Notes: a model not told the origin generated them from the letters alone. 61,426 nucleotides of DNA from an uncultured Opitutaceae bacterium (GCA_903952145.1 CAJBES010000065.1:1-61426), one strand, 5' to 3'. Positions 17,352 to 26,951 are shown, numbered from the stretch's first letter. Program-made: numbers and translations.

Positions 17352-18140
17352 ATGTTTTTCGCCCTCAAGAAGATCTGCTCGTTTTTTTTGATGCCTCTGC
17401 AGTTCAGCGTCCTGCTGATGCTCCTCGGGCTGGTGCTGGCCGCGTTCACGCGCCGGGCACGACTGGGTCGCGGGCTTATCCTAGCCGGCTTGGGACTGTT
17501 GCTGATCCTGAGCAACAAGCAGGTCGGGATGGCCCTCTTGCTGCCGCTGGAAACCCGTTATCCCGCCATTCCGGAGCTCTCGGTTGGAGCGACGCTGCCC
17601 CCGGAACTCGCGAGCTGCCGCGCCATCGTGGTGCTCGGGGGTGGGCATTCCGACACGCCGGGGCTGGCCGACTCACACCGTCTCAGCACCTCGGCCCTGG
17701 CCCGGATCGCGGAGGGTGTGCGCCTCGCCCGGCTCCTGCCGGGGGTGAAGGTCCTCTGCACCGGTCCTGGCAGCGTAGACCGCTCCAGCCATGCCGCCCT
17801 GCTTGCCGGGACGGCGCGCGCCCTCGGCTTGGAGGCCGACCGGCTGCAACTGCTTGATTCCGCCCGCGACACGGAGCAGGAGGCACACACCTTGAAAGCA
17901 GCGCTCGGCAGCGAACCGTTCGCACTCGTGACCTCCGCCTGGCACATGCCGCGTGCCATCGCACTCATGCGACGGCAGGGTCTGGCCCCGCTCCCCTGCC
18001 CCGCCGATTTCGGCGCCCGGCCCAATCCGGATTTTCGCTGGAACGACTGGACCTGCGACCTCAGCGGCCTCGAACGCAGCACCAAGGCCGTTTACGAGCA
18101 CCTGGGCCTGTGTTGGGCAGGGCTGCGGGGCCGCATTTGA
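17352..18140 (+). CDS. YdcF/ElyC-like DUF218 membrane protein
   Basis: A 262-residue protein beginning MFFALKKICSFFLMPLQFS, which gives a proper membrane N-terminus; the frame is open 60 codons upstream but without plausible protein. Two N-terminal helices (LQFSVLLMLLGLVLAAF and LILAGLGLLLILSN) are followed by the DUF218 domain with AIVVLGGGHSD, KVLCTGPG, DTEQEA and FALVTSAWHMPRAIALM. The last motif is the SxxHMpRA typical of the family. Members are linked to envelope or glycan metabolism, but the reaction is unknown. Its last about 40 codons are repeated almost identically at 19920-20037 downstream of pit. Confidence 0.9.
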   Translation: MFFALKKICSFFLMPLQFSVLLMLLGLVLAAFTRRARLGRGLILAGLGLLLILSNKQVGMALLLPLETRYPAIPELSVGATLPPELASCRAIVVLGGGHSDTPGLADSHRLSTSALARIAEGVRLARLLPGVKVLCTGPGSVDRSSHAALLAGTARALGLEADRLQLLDSARDTEQEAHTLKAALGSEPFALVTSAWHMPRAIALMRRQGLAPLPCPADFGARPNPDFRWNDWTCDLSGLERSTKAVYEHLGLCWAGLRGRI

Positions 18141-18192
18141 CAGTGCCGAGAATGTTTTGTTGCACCATTACGGCATCCGCGGCTAGTCAGCC

Positions 18193-18837
18193 ATGCGCAT
18201 GTTCTCGCTCAAAAAACTTTTTGGCAAAGAGGATAAGTTTTTCGACCTGCTTGAGGAGGGTGCGGCCGCCGCCAATGAAAGTGTCACCCTGTTTAGCGCC
18301 TACCTGCAGCACCTCGGCTCCGGCGCCTCACCCGAAAATCTGGACGAGTTTGTCCAGAGCCGGCGGAAGGAAAAACGTGTGCGCCACGAAATGACCGAGG
18401 CGTTAAGCCGAACCTTTGTGACGCCGCTTGAACGCGAGGACATCGAGGAACTCTCCTTTGCGCTCTACCGCATCCCCAAGTCCGTCGAAAAAATCGTGGA
18501 ACGCCTCTCCATCTACCCGGGGAAAGTGCCTCATGCCGCTTTTCAGCGCCAAGCGGAATTGCTCAAGCTGGCCTCGGAAGCCGTCGTCTTCATGGTGAAG
18601 GAGCTGCGTGGTGGCACCAACATCGAGCGCATCCGCGAGGCCAATGACCGACTGCAATACGCCGAGGGCGAGGCCGACAAGGTCATGCTCGATCTGCTGA
18701 AGGAGCTCTACCATGGTCCCTGTGACGCCAAGGAACTGGTCATTCTGCAGGAGATTTACGAACTCGTGGAACGCGCGGTGGACCGCTGCCGCAACGCCGG
18801 CAACGTCGTGGTTCAGATCGTTTTCAAGCACTCCTGA
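18193..18837 (+). CDS. DUF47 family PhoU-like protein (Pit accessory)
   Basis: A 214-residue all-helical protein of the DUF47/TIGR00153 family, distant relatives of PhoU. It starts MRMFSLKKLFGKEDKFFDLL; a second Met two codons in is an equally possible start. The family usually sits directly before a Pit low-affinity phosphate transporter, as here (21 bases between genes), and is thought to control or assist it. The motif ELVERAVDRCRNAGNVVVQIVF is the C-terminal signature. Confidence 0.92.
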   Translation: MRMFSLKKLFGKEDKFFDLLEEGAAAANESVTLFSAYLQHLGSGASPENLDEFVQSRRKEKRVRHEMTEALSRTFVTPLEREDIEELSFALYRIPKSVEKIVERLSIYPGKVPHAAFQRQAELLKLASEAVVFMVKELRGGTNIERIREANDRLQYAEGEADKVMLDLLKELYHGPCDAKELVILQEIYELVERAVDRCRNAGNVVVQIVFKHS

Positions 18838-18858
18838 ACGCGCGTCACCCCCGTCGCC

Positions 18859-19911
18859 ATGACGCTCTTCCTGCTCGTTCTGCTGGCTGCATTCGCATTC
18901 GAATACATCAATGGCTTCCACGACACGGCCAACGCCATCGCGACCGTGGTCTCCACCAAGGTCCTGACGCCCCGTCAGGCCATCGTGTGGGCAGCTTTCT
19001 GGAATCTCGTCGGCGCCCTCATGGGCACCGCGGTCGCCACGACCATTGGCAAGGGCCTGGTTGACACGTCATTCGTCAATATGACGACCGTGCTGGCTGC
19101 CTTGCTCGCCGCCATTGTGTGGAATCTCTTCACGTGGTGGCTCGGTCTGCCCTCCAGTTCGAGCCATGCACTGGTGGGCGGTCTCTGTGGCGCGGCCCTG
19201 GCTTCGGCCGACGGCAATTGGAATGTGCTCAAGTGGAACCTCATCGACGCCAAGGGCGCGCACAGCGGGCTCTGGCCCAAGATTGTGATGCCGATGTTCA
19301 GCTCGCCTTTTTTCGGCTTCCTGCTCGGGGCGGCGCTGATGTTTCTGTTGTTGGCGTTGCTCCGCAAAGTGACTCCGCGCATCGTCGGCTTGATTTTTGG
19401 CAAGGCCCAGCTCTTGAGCGCCGGCTTCATGGGTTACAGCCACGGATCGAACGACGCACAGAAAACCATGGGGATCATCACGCTCGCTCTCTTCACCGGC
19501 ACCCAGGCGGGCATTTTCAAGGACCTGCCGCCCGTCATCTCCTTCCTGGAAACGCCGGAGTTTATCGTGCCCCGCTGGGTGATGGTCAGCTGCGCCCTCA
19601 CCATGGCCGCCGGCACCGCCGCGGGTGGCTGGCGCATCATCCGCACCATGGGCCACAAAATGGTGAAGTTGCAGCCCATCCATGGCTTTGCGGCCGAGAC
19701 CACCGCCGCGCTTATCATCCATGGGGCCTCCACGTTGGGTATCCCGCTCTCCACCACCCACGTCATTTCGACCTCCATCATGGGTGTCGGCGCATCGAAA
19801 CGCCTGAGCGCTGTGAAATGGGGCCTTGTCGAACGCATCGTTTGGGCCTGGGTCCTCACCATCCCGGTCACCGGCCTGCTCGGTTTCCTCATTGAGGTAT
19901 TGCTGAAATAA
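18859..19911 (+). CDS. pit: Low-affinity inorganic phosphate transporter, PiT family
   Basis: A 350-residue PiT permease. Both PiT signature copies are seen: EYINGFHDTANAIATVVSTK at the N-terminus and GYSHGSNDAQKTMGIITLAL near residue 190. GLPSSSSHALVGGLCGAAL and GIPLSTTHVISTSIMGVGAS are the paired half-repeats of the substrate path. About ten membrane helices. It forms a pair with the DUF47 gene. A short diverged copy of its near-C-terminal segment is found at 25682-25736. Confidence 0.95.
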   Translation: MTLFLLVLLAAFAFEYINGFHDTANAIATVVSTKVLTPRQAIVWAAFWNLVGALMGTAVATTIGKGLVDTSFVNMTTVLAALLAAIVWNLFTWWLGLPSSSSHALVGGLCGAALASADGNWNVLKWNLIDAKGAHSGLWPKIVMPMFSSPFFGFLLGAALMFLLLALLRKVTPRIVGLIFGKAQLLSAGFMGYSHGSNDAQKTMGIITLALFTGTQAGIFKDLPPVISFLETPEFIVPRWVMVSCALTMAAGTAAGGWRIIRTMGHKMVKLQPIHGFAAETTAALIIHGASTLGIPLSTTHVISTSIMGVGASKRLSAVKWGLVERIVWAWVLTIPVTGLLGFLIEVLLK

Positions 19912-19914
19912 AGC

Positions 19915-20085
19915 GGGCCGGCAGGGTCTGGCCCCGCTCCCCTGCCCCGCCGACTTCGGCGCCCGGCCCAATCCGGATTTTCGCTGGAACGACTGGACCT
20001 GCGACCTCAGCGGCCTCGAACGCAGCACCAAGGCCGTTTACGAACGCATCGGCTTTCTTTGGCTCTGGCTGCGCGGCAAGGCGTG
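19915..20085 (+). pseudogene. Duplicated C-terminal fragment of the ydcF-like gene
   Basis: Directly after the pit stop, 118 bases (19920-20037) repeat 17974-18091 of the ydcF-like gene with one visible difference (a silent T/C). After that the two copies diverge: the fragment continues in frame to ERIGFLWLWLRGKA and a TGA, while the intact gene ends EHLGLCWAGLRGRI. The fragment has no start codon or N-terminal domain. It looks like the leftover of a second ydcF-like gene or of a local duplication with deletion. Confidence 0.85.
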
Positions 20086-20159
20086 AAAGCCGGACCCAAC
20101 CCAAAAACGCGCGCAATTGTGCTTGGCTCCATTCGCCCGAAACACCGATATAGGTCCGT

Positions 20160-21251
20160 ATGGCGACCTTCCTCGAAACTTCACTCCAGCGTGACATCGA
20201 TCGCATTCGCACCAAGGTGACCGAAATGGGTGCGCTCGCTGAAAGCGCGCTCCAAGACTGCGTGAAAGCAGTGGCCGCACACGACCGGGAACTTGCCTAC
20301 GCCATCATCCTGCGCGACCAGTATATCGACGATAAGGAAAAGGAAATCGATCGACTCTGCCTCGAGTTTCTCGTCAGGCAACAGCCCGTGGCCGGGCCGC
20401 TGCGCTTCGCTTATAGCACGATTCGAATCAATCTCGAACTCGAGCGCGTCGGCGATTATGCTGAAAGTATCGCGCGCCGGCTGCTGAAAATACGCGAGAT
20501 GCCGGCGACCTTCCCGCGCGAGCAATTTGTGGAACTGGCCCGGCATTCGACTGCCATGCTGCACGATGCCATCAAAGCCTTTGTCGAACAGGATGTCGAG
20601 TTGGCGAGAAAAACGATCGAATTGGAAGACGGCATCGACTTGCGCAGAAGCAAAATGATCAAGGACCTCGTCCACCTTTTCCGCGAAAACCAGATACCGT
20701 TCGACGCACTTGATCCTTTAACGATGATGGTGCGCCGTTTCGAGCGGGTTGCTGATCAGGCCCGCAACATCTGCACCGAAGTCCTCTACATGTGCACGGG
20801 CGAATACGTCAAACACCCGGGGTCCGAGGCGTTCCGTGTGCTGTTTGTCGACGAACACGACGCGTGCTTGACCAAGATGGCCGAATCAATCGCCAATTCG
20901 CTCGGCCAACCCAAGTTCATCTTCACCAGCGCCGGCCTGGATCCCCACCCCATGACGCCGGCAACCAACGCATTCCTTGTGCAGAAAGGCCATGACCCCT
21001 CCTACCTCGTGCCCAAGAACCTGCATCAAGTCCCCAACCTCGAGCACTATCATCTGATCATCGCGCTGTCGCCCGAGGTGAAAAAGGCTTTTCCGCGGCG
21101 CCCGCGCAAAGGCATCTACCTCGAATGGAACGTGGAGGATCCCTGTGCGATCAATGGTTCGCCTGCGCAAGTGAACGACGCCTACGAACGCGCCTACAAA
21201 ACGATCAAGGAGAGCATTAATGATTTCGTGCAGGCCATTTTGAAGAGCTAA
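20160..21251 (+). CDS. PhoU domain fused to degenerate low-molecular-weight protein-tyrosine-phosphatase/ArsC-like domain
   Basis: A 363-residue two-domain protein. Residues 1-215 are a PhoU two-repeat helical domain with the metal-site motifs LELERVGDYAESIARR and RRFERVADQARNICTE. Residues 226-362 match the low-molecular-weight phosphatase/arsenate reductase fold: FRVLFV strand, P-loop position, SAGLDPHPMTPATNAFLVQKGHD, LIIALSPEVK and WNVEDP. The P-loop reads DEHDACLT where active enzymes have C-x5-R-S/T. The nucleophile Cys is Asp and the Arg is Leu, so it is expected to be inactive, although the general-acid-like DP is kept. It precedes pstS by 21 bases and is probably the regulator of this Pst system. 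Confidence 0.9.
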   Translation: MATFLETSLQRDIDRIRTKVTEMGALAESALQDCVKAVAAHDRELAYAIILRDQYIDDKEKEIDRLCLEFLVRQQPVAGPLRFAYSTIRINLELERVGDYAESIARRLLKIREMPATFPREQFVELARHSTAMLHDAIKAFVEQDVELARKTIELEDGIDLRRSKMIKDLVHLFRENQIPFDALDPLTMMVRRFERVADQARNICTEVLYMCTGEYVKHPGSEAFRVLFVDEHDACLTKMAESIANSLGQPKFIFTSAGLDPHPMTPATNAFLVQKGHDPSYLVPKNLHQVPNLEHYHLIIALSPEVKKAFPRRPRKGIYLEWNVEDPCAINGSPAQVNDAYERAYKTIKESINDFVQAILKS

Positions 21252-21272
21252 ATCAATCCCAACATAGAAACC

Positions 21273-22202
21273 ATGAACCCTTTCCCCGCCACCTATCGTC
21301 GTATTTTCCTCCCCGTCGCGATCGCCGCCGTGCTGGTCGTGCTCGCCGGCTGCAAACCCAAGTCATCCGGCACCGCAGGTACCAGCGGCCACTCACGCAC
21401 CACGATACAGAACAAGGGGTCCGACACGATGGTGAACGTGGCTCAAGTCTGGGCCGAGGACTACAAGCAACTCCATCCCAACGTGGACGTCGAGGTCTCC
21501 GGCGGTGGGTCGGGCGTCGGCATTGCAGCGCTTATCAAGGGCACGATCGATATGGCCAATGCCAGCCGCGATATGAAACCGGAGGAGAAAGCGCAGGCGA
21601 AAAGGAACACCGGCAAGGAACCCAGGGAGTTTGTCGTCGGTTACGACGCCCTCGCGGTCTACGTGCACAAGGACAATCCGCTTACCGAGGTTACCCACGA
21701 GCAGCTGGCCGATATCTTCGCCGAGGGCGGCAAGGTCACCAAGTGGTCGGAAATGGGAGTCAAGATGCCCGCCGGACAGGACGAAATTGTGCGCGTCAGC
21801 CGTCAGTCAAGTTCGGGCACCTATGAATTTTTTCGCGAGCACGTCCTGAATAAGAGGGATTTCAAACTGGGATCGCGCGACATGAACGGATCGAAAGAGG
21901 TGGTCGAACTGGTGGCGTCGACGACCAGTGCGATTGGCTACAGCGGCCTGGGCTATAATGAACCGGGCAAAGTCAAGATGCTCAAGGTCTCACCGAAGAC
22001 CGGCCAACCCGCCATCGAGCCCAGCGTGGCGACCGCGTTGAGCAAACAGTATCCCATCGCGCGTCCGCTGCTCGTTTACACGCTTGGCGAACCGACGGGT
22101 GAGATAAAGAACTACATTGATTGGATTTTGACGGATGCCGGACAGCAGATCGTCGAGAGAAGCGGCTATGTGCCGGTGCGAACCGGCACGGCGAAGCCCT
22201 GA
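21273..22202 (+). CDS. pstS: Phosphate ABC transporter substrate-binding lipoprotein
   Basis: A 309-residue PstS-type binding protein. It has a lipoprotein signal (VLVVLAGCKPKS, lipobox LAGC at about residue 26), then the phosphate-binding fold: NKGSDTMVNVAQVWAEDYK, SGGGSGVGIAALIKGTIDMANASR and SRQSSSGTYEFFREH. It delivers phosphate to the PstC/PstA permeases encoded next. It is only distantly like the second PstS of this window (32040-32846), which has an ordinary signal peptide. Confidence 0.94.
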   Translation: MNPFPATYRRIFLPVAIAAVLVVLAGCKPKSSGTAGTSGHSRTTIQNKGSDTMVNVAQVWAEDYKQLHPNVDVEVSGGGSGVGIAALIKGTIDMANASRDMKPEEKAQAKRNTGKEPREFVVGYDALAVYVHKDNPLTEVTHEQLADIFAEGGKVTKWSEMGVKMPAGQDEIVRVSRQSSSGTYEFFREHVLNKRDFKLGSRDMNGSKEVVELVASTTSAIGYSGLGYNEPGKVKMLKVSPKTGQPAIEPSVATALSKQYPIARPLLVYTLGEPTGEIKNYIDWILTDAGQQIVERSGYVPVRTGTAKP

Positions 22203-22293
22203 TCGCGCCGCCACTCGGCAGATCCACCGCAGCCCGGAATCTGAAACGCACTAATGACCGAACCGACAAGCGCCACCACAACTCCACCACTAT

Positions 22294-23198
<905 letters not shown>

Positions 23199-23202
<4 letters not shown>

Positions 23203-24107
23203 ACTCCGCCGCCGGCCACGTCCTATTCGTCGAGACTCCGGCGGTCCGGCGCAAGCTCCGGCAGGAGGCGCTCGCCAAGTGGGTCTTCTGCGCGATGGCC
23301 GCGGCCATGGTCGTACCCCTCCTGCTCATCGTCGGCTACCTCGTGGTACGGGCGGCACCGTCGCTCAACCTTGAGTTCCTGCTGGAGGTGCCGAAGCGCG
23401 GCATGACCGAGGGCGGTATCTGGCCGGCACTCATCGGCACGATCTACCTAGTCTTCATCTCCCTCGCGGTGTCCGCCCCCATCGGCATCCTTGCCGCCAT
23501 CTACCTGAATGAATACGCGCGCGACAACTGGTTCAATCGCGTGATCAATCTCGCCGTAATCAACCTCGCCGGCGTGCCGAGCATCGTGCATGCACTGTTT
23601 GGGCTCGGTGCGTTTGTCTATGCCGCGAAGTTCGGCTACTCGATTATCTCCGCTTCGCTGACCCTCGCCATCATGACCCTGCCGGTGATCATCGCGAGCA
23701 CGCGCGAGGCGCTCGCCAGCGTGCCGCAGAGTTTCCGTGAAGCGTGCTGGAATGTGGGTGCCACCCGTTGGCAGACCATCAAGTCCGTCGTCCTGCCAAA
23801 CTCAATCAGCGGCATCCTCACCGGCGTCATCCTGCAGGTAAGCCGCGCGGCCGGCGAAACGGCGCCGGTGATGTTCACGGGGGTCGTCTTTTTCAAATCC
23901 ATCGAGCGCGGCGATCTTTTCCCCTACTACCTCAACGAGCAGTGCATGGCCCTCTCGATGCATCTCTACACCATCTCGACGCAGGTGCCGGGCGTTAAGG
24001 AATCGATCCCCTACGCCACGGCGGTCGTGCTGCTCGCGCTGGTGGTCATGGTCAACGCGGCCGCGATCTCGCTGCGCGTCTATCTGCGCTCCCGGCAGAA
24101 ATGGTAA
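23199..24107 (+). CDS. pstA: Phosphate ABC transporter permease PstA
   Basis: A 302-residue permease of the compact PstA type, about six helices. Landmarks are [51 protein letters not shown] and the coupling motif FREACWNVGATRWQTIKSVVLP. The periplasmic loop after helix 1 is short. Start overlaps the pstC stop, and the end overlaps the first pstB by seven bases. Confidence 0.94.
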
Positions 24108-24874
24108 ACGTGACGGCCTCCGAAAATCACATCGAGGTCCGGGAACTACGCCTCTCCTACGGGGTGAAGGAAGTCATCCACGGGATTTCGTTCGACATCC
24201 GGCGCAATGAGATTCTCGGCGTGATCGGCCCCGCCCAGTCGGGTAAAACGTCCCTCTTGCGCTGCCTCAATCGCACCATCGATTTCACGCCCGACACGCA
24301 CGTCTCCGGCACCATCACCGTCGACGGCGAGGATGTCCGGCGCGTCCGCAACGTCTATGCGCTGCGCCGCAAGATCGGCATGGTCGCCCCGCTGCCGGTC
24401 GGGCTGCCGCTCTCGATCTACGACAACGTCGCGTTCGCCCCGCGCAGCGCCGGGCTCAACCGCAAGGGCGAGCTCGACCTCATGGTCGAACAGTGCCTGC
24501 GCCAGGCCGCCCTGTGGGACGAGGTGAAAGACCGGCTCGACAGCCTTGGCACCAAACTCTCCGGCGGCCAGCAGCAGCGCCTCACCATCGCGCGCGCTCT
24601 CTCGCACCAGCCCGAGATTCTCTGCCTCGACGAATTCAGCATCGCGATCGACCCGGTCACGACGATGCGGATTGAGGACGTGCTCAAAGAGCTGCGCCGC
24701 CATATGACGATCATCCTTGTCACCAACCTCACCCAGCAGGCCCGGCGGCTCGCCGATCGCACCATGTTCCTGTGGAAGGGCGAGATCGTGGAGCTTGACA
24801 CCACCAACGTCATTTTCAGCGACAAGCCCAGGGACTCACGCACCCGCGACTACGTGGAGGGTATTTTCGGATGA
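24101..24874 (+). CDS. Divergent phosphate ABC transporter ATPase (PstB1, degenerate nucleotide site, intact signature)
   Basis: A 257-residue PstB-like ATPase. Walker A is GPAQSGKT (residues 43-50), the ABC signature LSGGQQQR (153-160) is perfect, and Walker B is ILCLDE (173-178). The Q-loop, MVFQ in PstB, reads MVAP (94-97), losing the glutamine, and the switch histidine is Asn in ILVTNL (209). The usual DEPTSALDP reads DEFSIAIDP. Its own ATP site is thus crippled while its signature can serve a partner. It overlaps the next gene, which has the opposite set of changes, so I infer a heterodimer. Role: energising phosphate import with PstC/PstA. Confidence 0.92.
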   Translation: MVNVTASENHIEVRELRLSYGVKEVIHGISFDIRRNEILGVIGPAQSGKTSLLRCLNRTIDFTPDTHVSGTITVDGEDVRRVRNVYALRRKIGMVAPLPVGLPLSIYDNVAFAPRSAGLNRKGELDLMVEQCLRQAALWDEVKDRLDSLGTKLSGGQQQRLTIARALSHQPEILCLDEFSIAIDPVTTMRIEDVLKELRRHMTIILVTNLTQQARRLADRTMFLWKGEIVELDTTNVIFSDKPRDSRTRDYVEGIFG

Positions 24875-25647
24875 GCGCCGAGCCCAACTACAGCATCACC
24901 GCCCGCGATGTGAACCTGTGGTATGGCAAGTTCCAGGCGCTGCGCAACGTGACCACGAACATCAAGCACGGGCTCATAACTTCACTGATCGGCCCGTCCG
25001 GGTGCGGCAAAACCACCCTCCTCCGCTGCTTTAATCGCGTCAACGAGCGCTACGGCTACGTGACCACGACGGGGGAGATTCGCCTGCTCGGAAAAAACAT
25101 CTACGACCCCGATGTCTCGCTGATCGAATTGCGCAAATCCGTCGGCATGGTCTTCCAGCGCCCCAACCCCCTGCCCCTCTCCGTCTATGAAAATGTCGTC
25201 TTCGGTTTGCGTGTGCACGCCGAAGCTGACGCGCTCCGGAAGTCTGCCTTGGACGAGGCGGTGGAAAAGGCGCTGACCGAGGTTAACCTCTGGCACGACC
25301 TGAAGGACCGGCTCGGACACAAGGCCATCACCTTGCAGCTGGAGCAGCAGCAGAAACTCTGCATCGCCCGGCTGTTGCCGCTGAAACCGGAGATTATCCT
25401 GATGGACGAACCGTGCTCAGCCCTCGACGTTGAGGGCACCGCCGCCATCGAGGAGCTGATGTTTTCACTCAAGGGGCGCTACACGATCGTCATCGTCACG
25501 CACAACATGGCCCAGGCCCGCCGCGCCAGTGACGAGTGCATCTTCATGCTGCTCGGTGAAATGATTGAGCACAGCCGCACCGAGGATCTGTTTCTGACCC
25601 CGGGCAACCCCAAGACGGCCGAATACATCGAGGGCCGCTATGGTTGA
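24871..25647 (+). CDS. Divergent phosphate ABC transporter ATPase (PstB2, intact nucleotide site, lost signature)
   Basis: A 258-residue PstB-like ATPase, ATG overlapping the stop of the previous ATPase. Walker [10 protein letters not shown] (41-49), Q-loop MVFQRPNP (93-100), Walker [13 protein letters not shown] (175-186) and switch histidine VTHNM (211) are all intact. The ABC signature is destroyed: LSGGQQQRL has become LQLEQQQKL (155-163). Alone it could not form a working homodimer by the usual rules. Paired with the neighbour it would supply Walker A/B, Q and H for the one complete site. Last gene of the + strand pst operon. Confidence 0.92.
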   Translation: MSAEPNYSITARDVNLWYGKFQALRNVTTNIKHGLITSLIGPSGCGKTTLLRCFNRVNERYGYVTTTGEIRLLGKNIYDPDVSLIELRKSVGMVFQRPNPLPLSVYENVVFGLRVHAEADALRKSALDEAVEKALTEVNLWHDLKDRLGHKAITLQLEQQQKLCIARLLPLKPEIILMDEPCSALDVEGTAAIEELMFSLKGRYTIVIVTHNMAQARRASDECIFMLLGEMIEHSRTEDLFLTPGNPKTAEYIEGRYG

Positions 25648-25681
25648 TACGGGCCGGGCAGGCGGATATCCATCACGAGGT

Positions 25682-25736
25682 CTCGATCACGCATGTCATC
25701 TCGACCTCCATCATGAGTGTCGGCGCGTCGAAACGC
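25682..25736 (+). pseudogene. Diverged fragment of a pit phosphate-transporter gene
   Basis: Between the two convergent pst operons, 55 bases match 19748-19802 of pit at roughly 85% by eye. The frame encodes SITHVISTSIMSVGASKR against STTHVISTSIMGVGASKR in Pit. Nothing before or after continues the similarity, and no start or stop belongs to it. It is probably a remnant of a lost or rearranged second pit gene. Confidence 0.7.
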
Positions 25737-25757
25737 GACCGTCGTAGCCCCGCCCGC

Positions 25758-26951
25758 TTACCGCGGCAAAGTGAAATAAAAGGTCGTGCCCCGGCCAAGC
25801 TCGCTCTCGACCCGCACGTCGCCGCCATGCGCCTGCACCACATGCTTCACGATCGCGAGCCCCAGGCCCGTCCCGCCTTGCTCACGCGAGCGGGCCTTGT
25901 CCACCCGGTAGAAACGCTCAAATACCCGTGCTTTTGCCTCAGGCGGAATACCTGGGCCATCGTCCTGCACCCCCAGTTCAACCCAGCGTTCGTCAAGCCC
26001 CCGCGCACTGACCTTCACGAGCCCGGACGGACGGCCAAACTTGACCGCATTGTCAATCAAGTTGGACAGCACTTGTCGCAACCTATCCGGATCGGCTTGC
26101 GCGAGCAGGTCGAGGGACAGCCCGTTCTCCAGTCGCATGGAGCGGGCGGCCGCTCGCGGCGCAAGATCCTCCATTGTCTCCTGCACGACGTCGTGCAGGG
26201 ACAATGGCTGGAGATTGAGTGACATCCGGCCGGAGTCGAGTTTCGCCAGCAGCAGTAGGTCATCGATCAGCAGGGTGAGCCGGTCCGCATGACGGTCGAT
26301 GATGGCCAGCAGCTTGTCGACGGAGGCAGGGTTCTGCTTCGCCCCGTCGATCAGCGTCTCGGTTGCGCCCCTGATGAGTGAGAGCGGGGTGCGCAGTTCG
26401 TGACTGACATTGGCCACGAACTCCTGCCGCACGCCTTCCAGTGCACGGAGCTGCGTGATCTCGTGAAATACCAAAACTATCCCGGTCGTGCCGCCGGCAG
26501 CGTTGCGCAAGGTCACGGCGTTGATCTGCACAAAACGCGGAGGCGTGGCCTCAAGGCGCAATTCGTAACCCAGCACAACCGGCTCTGCGGCGAGGCGTCC
26601 GACCAGCATGGCCACCTCGTGGTGCCGGACAACCTCGATCAAACTCCGTCCGGTCGCCGGCAATGAAAAGCCGAAGAGCTGACTGACCGCCTGATTGGCA
26701 AGAATCACATGGTGCTGGTCGTCCAGCACCAATATGCCCTCAATCATGCTGTCGAGCAGCGCCTGTTGGCGCTGGAGATGCTGCCGCAATTCGGCGAGGT
26801 GGGCTTCGCGCAGCGCATCGATCCCGCGGGTTTGTTTCGCGATGGCCTGATTCAGACAGGTGCGCGCCCGCCACCACGCCGTCAGCACAATGGCGAGGAA
26901 CACAATCAGAATGGGCACAAGGACATTCATATGGGATTGGCCGGCATCCAT
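25758..26951 (-). CDS. phoR: Phosphate regulon sensor histidine kinase
   Basis: A 397-residue PhoR-type kinase. One N-terminal membrane helix (VLVPILIVFLAIVLTAWW), a helical linker, a PAS domain (about residues 60-165), the HisKA box FVANVSHELRTPLSLIRGATE with the phospho-acceptor His, and an HATPase domain with LSNLIDNAVKFG, DDGPGIP and GGTGLGLAIVKHVV. The second in-frame ATG (26930) is an alternative start. It lies 115 bases after phoB on the same strand, and its partner is almost certainly that regulator. The gene converges on the + strand pst operon. Confidence 0.93.
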   Translation of the reverse strand: MDAGQSHMNVLVPILIVFLAIVLTAWWRARTCLNQAIAKQTRGIDALREAHLAELRQHLQRQQALLDSMIEGILVLDDQHHVILANQAVSQLFGFSLPATGRSLIEVVRHHEVAMLVGRLAAEPVVLGYELRLEATPPRFVQINAVTLRNAAGGTTGIVLVFHEITQLRALEGVRQEFVANVSHELRTPLSLIRGATETLIDGAKQNPASVDKLLAIIDRHADRLTLLIDDLLLLAKLDSGRMSLNLQPLSLHDVVQETMEDLAPRAAARSMRLENGLSLDLLAQADPDRLRQVLSNLIDNAVKFGRPSGLVKVSARGLDERWVELGVQDDGPGIPPEAKARVFERFYRVDKARSREQGGTGLGLAIVKHVVQAHGGDVRVESELGRGTTFYFTLPR

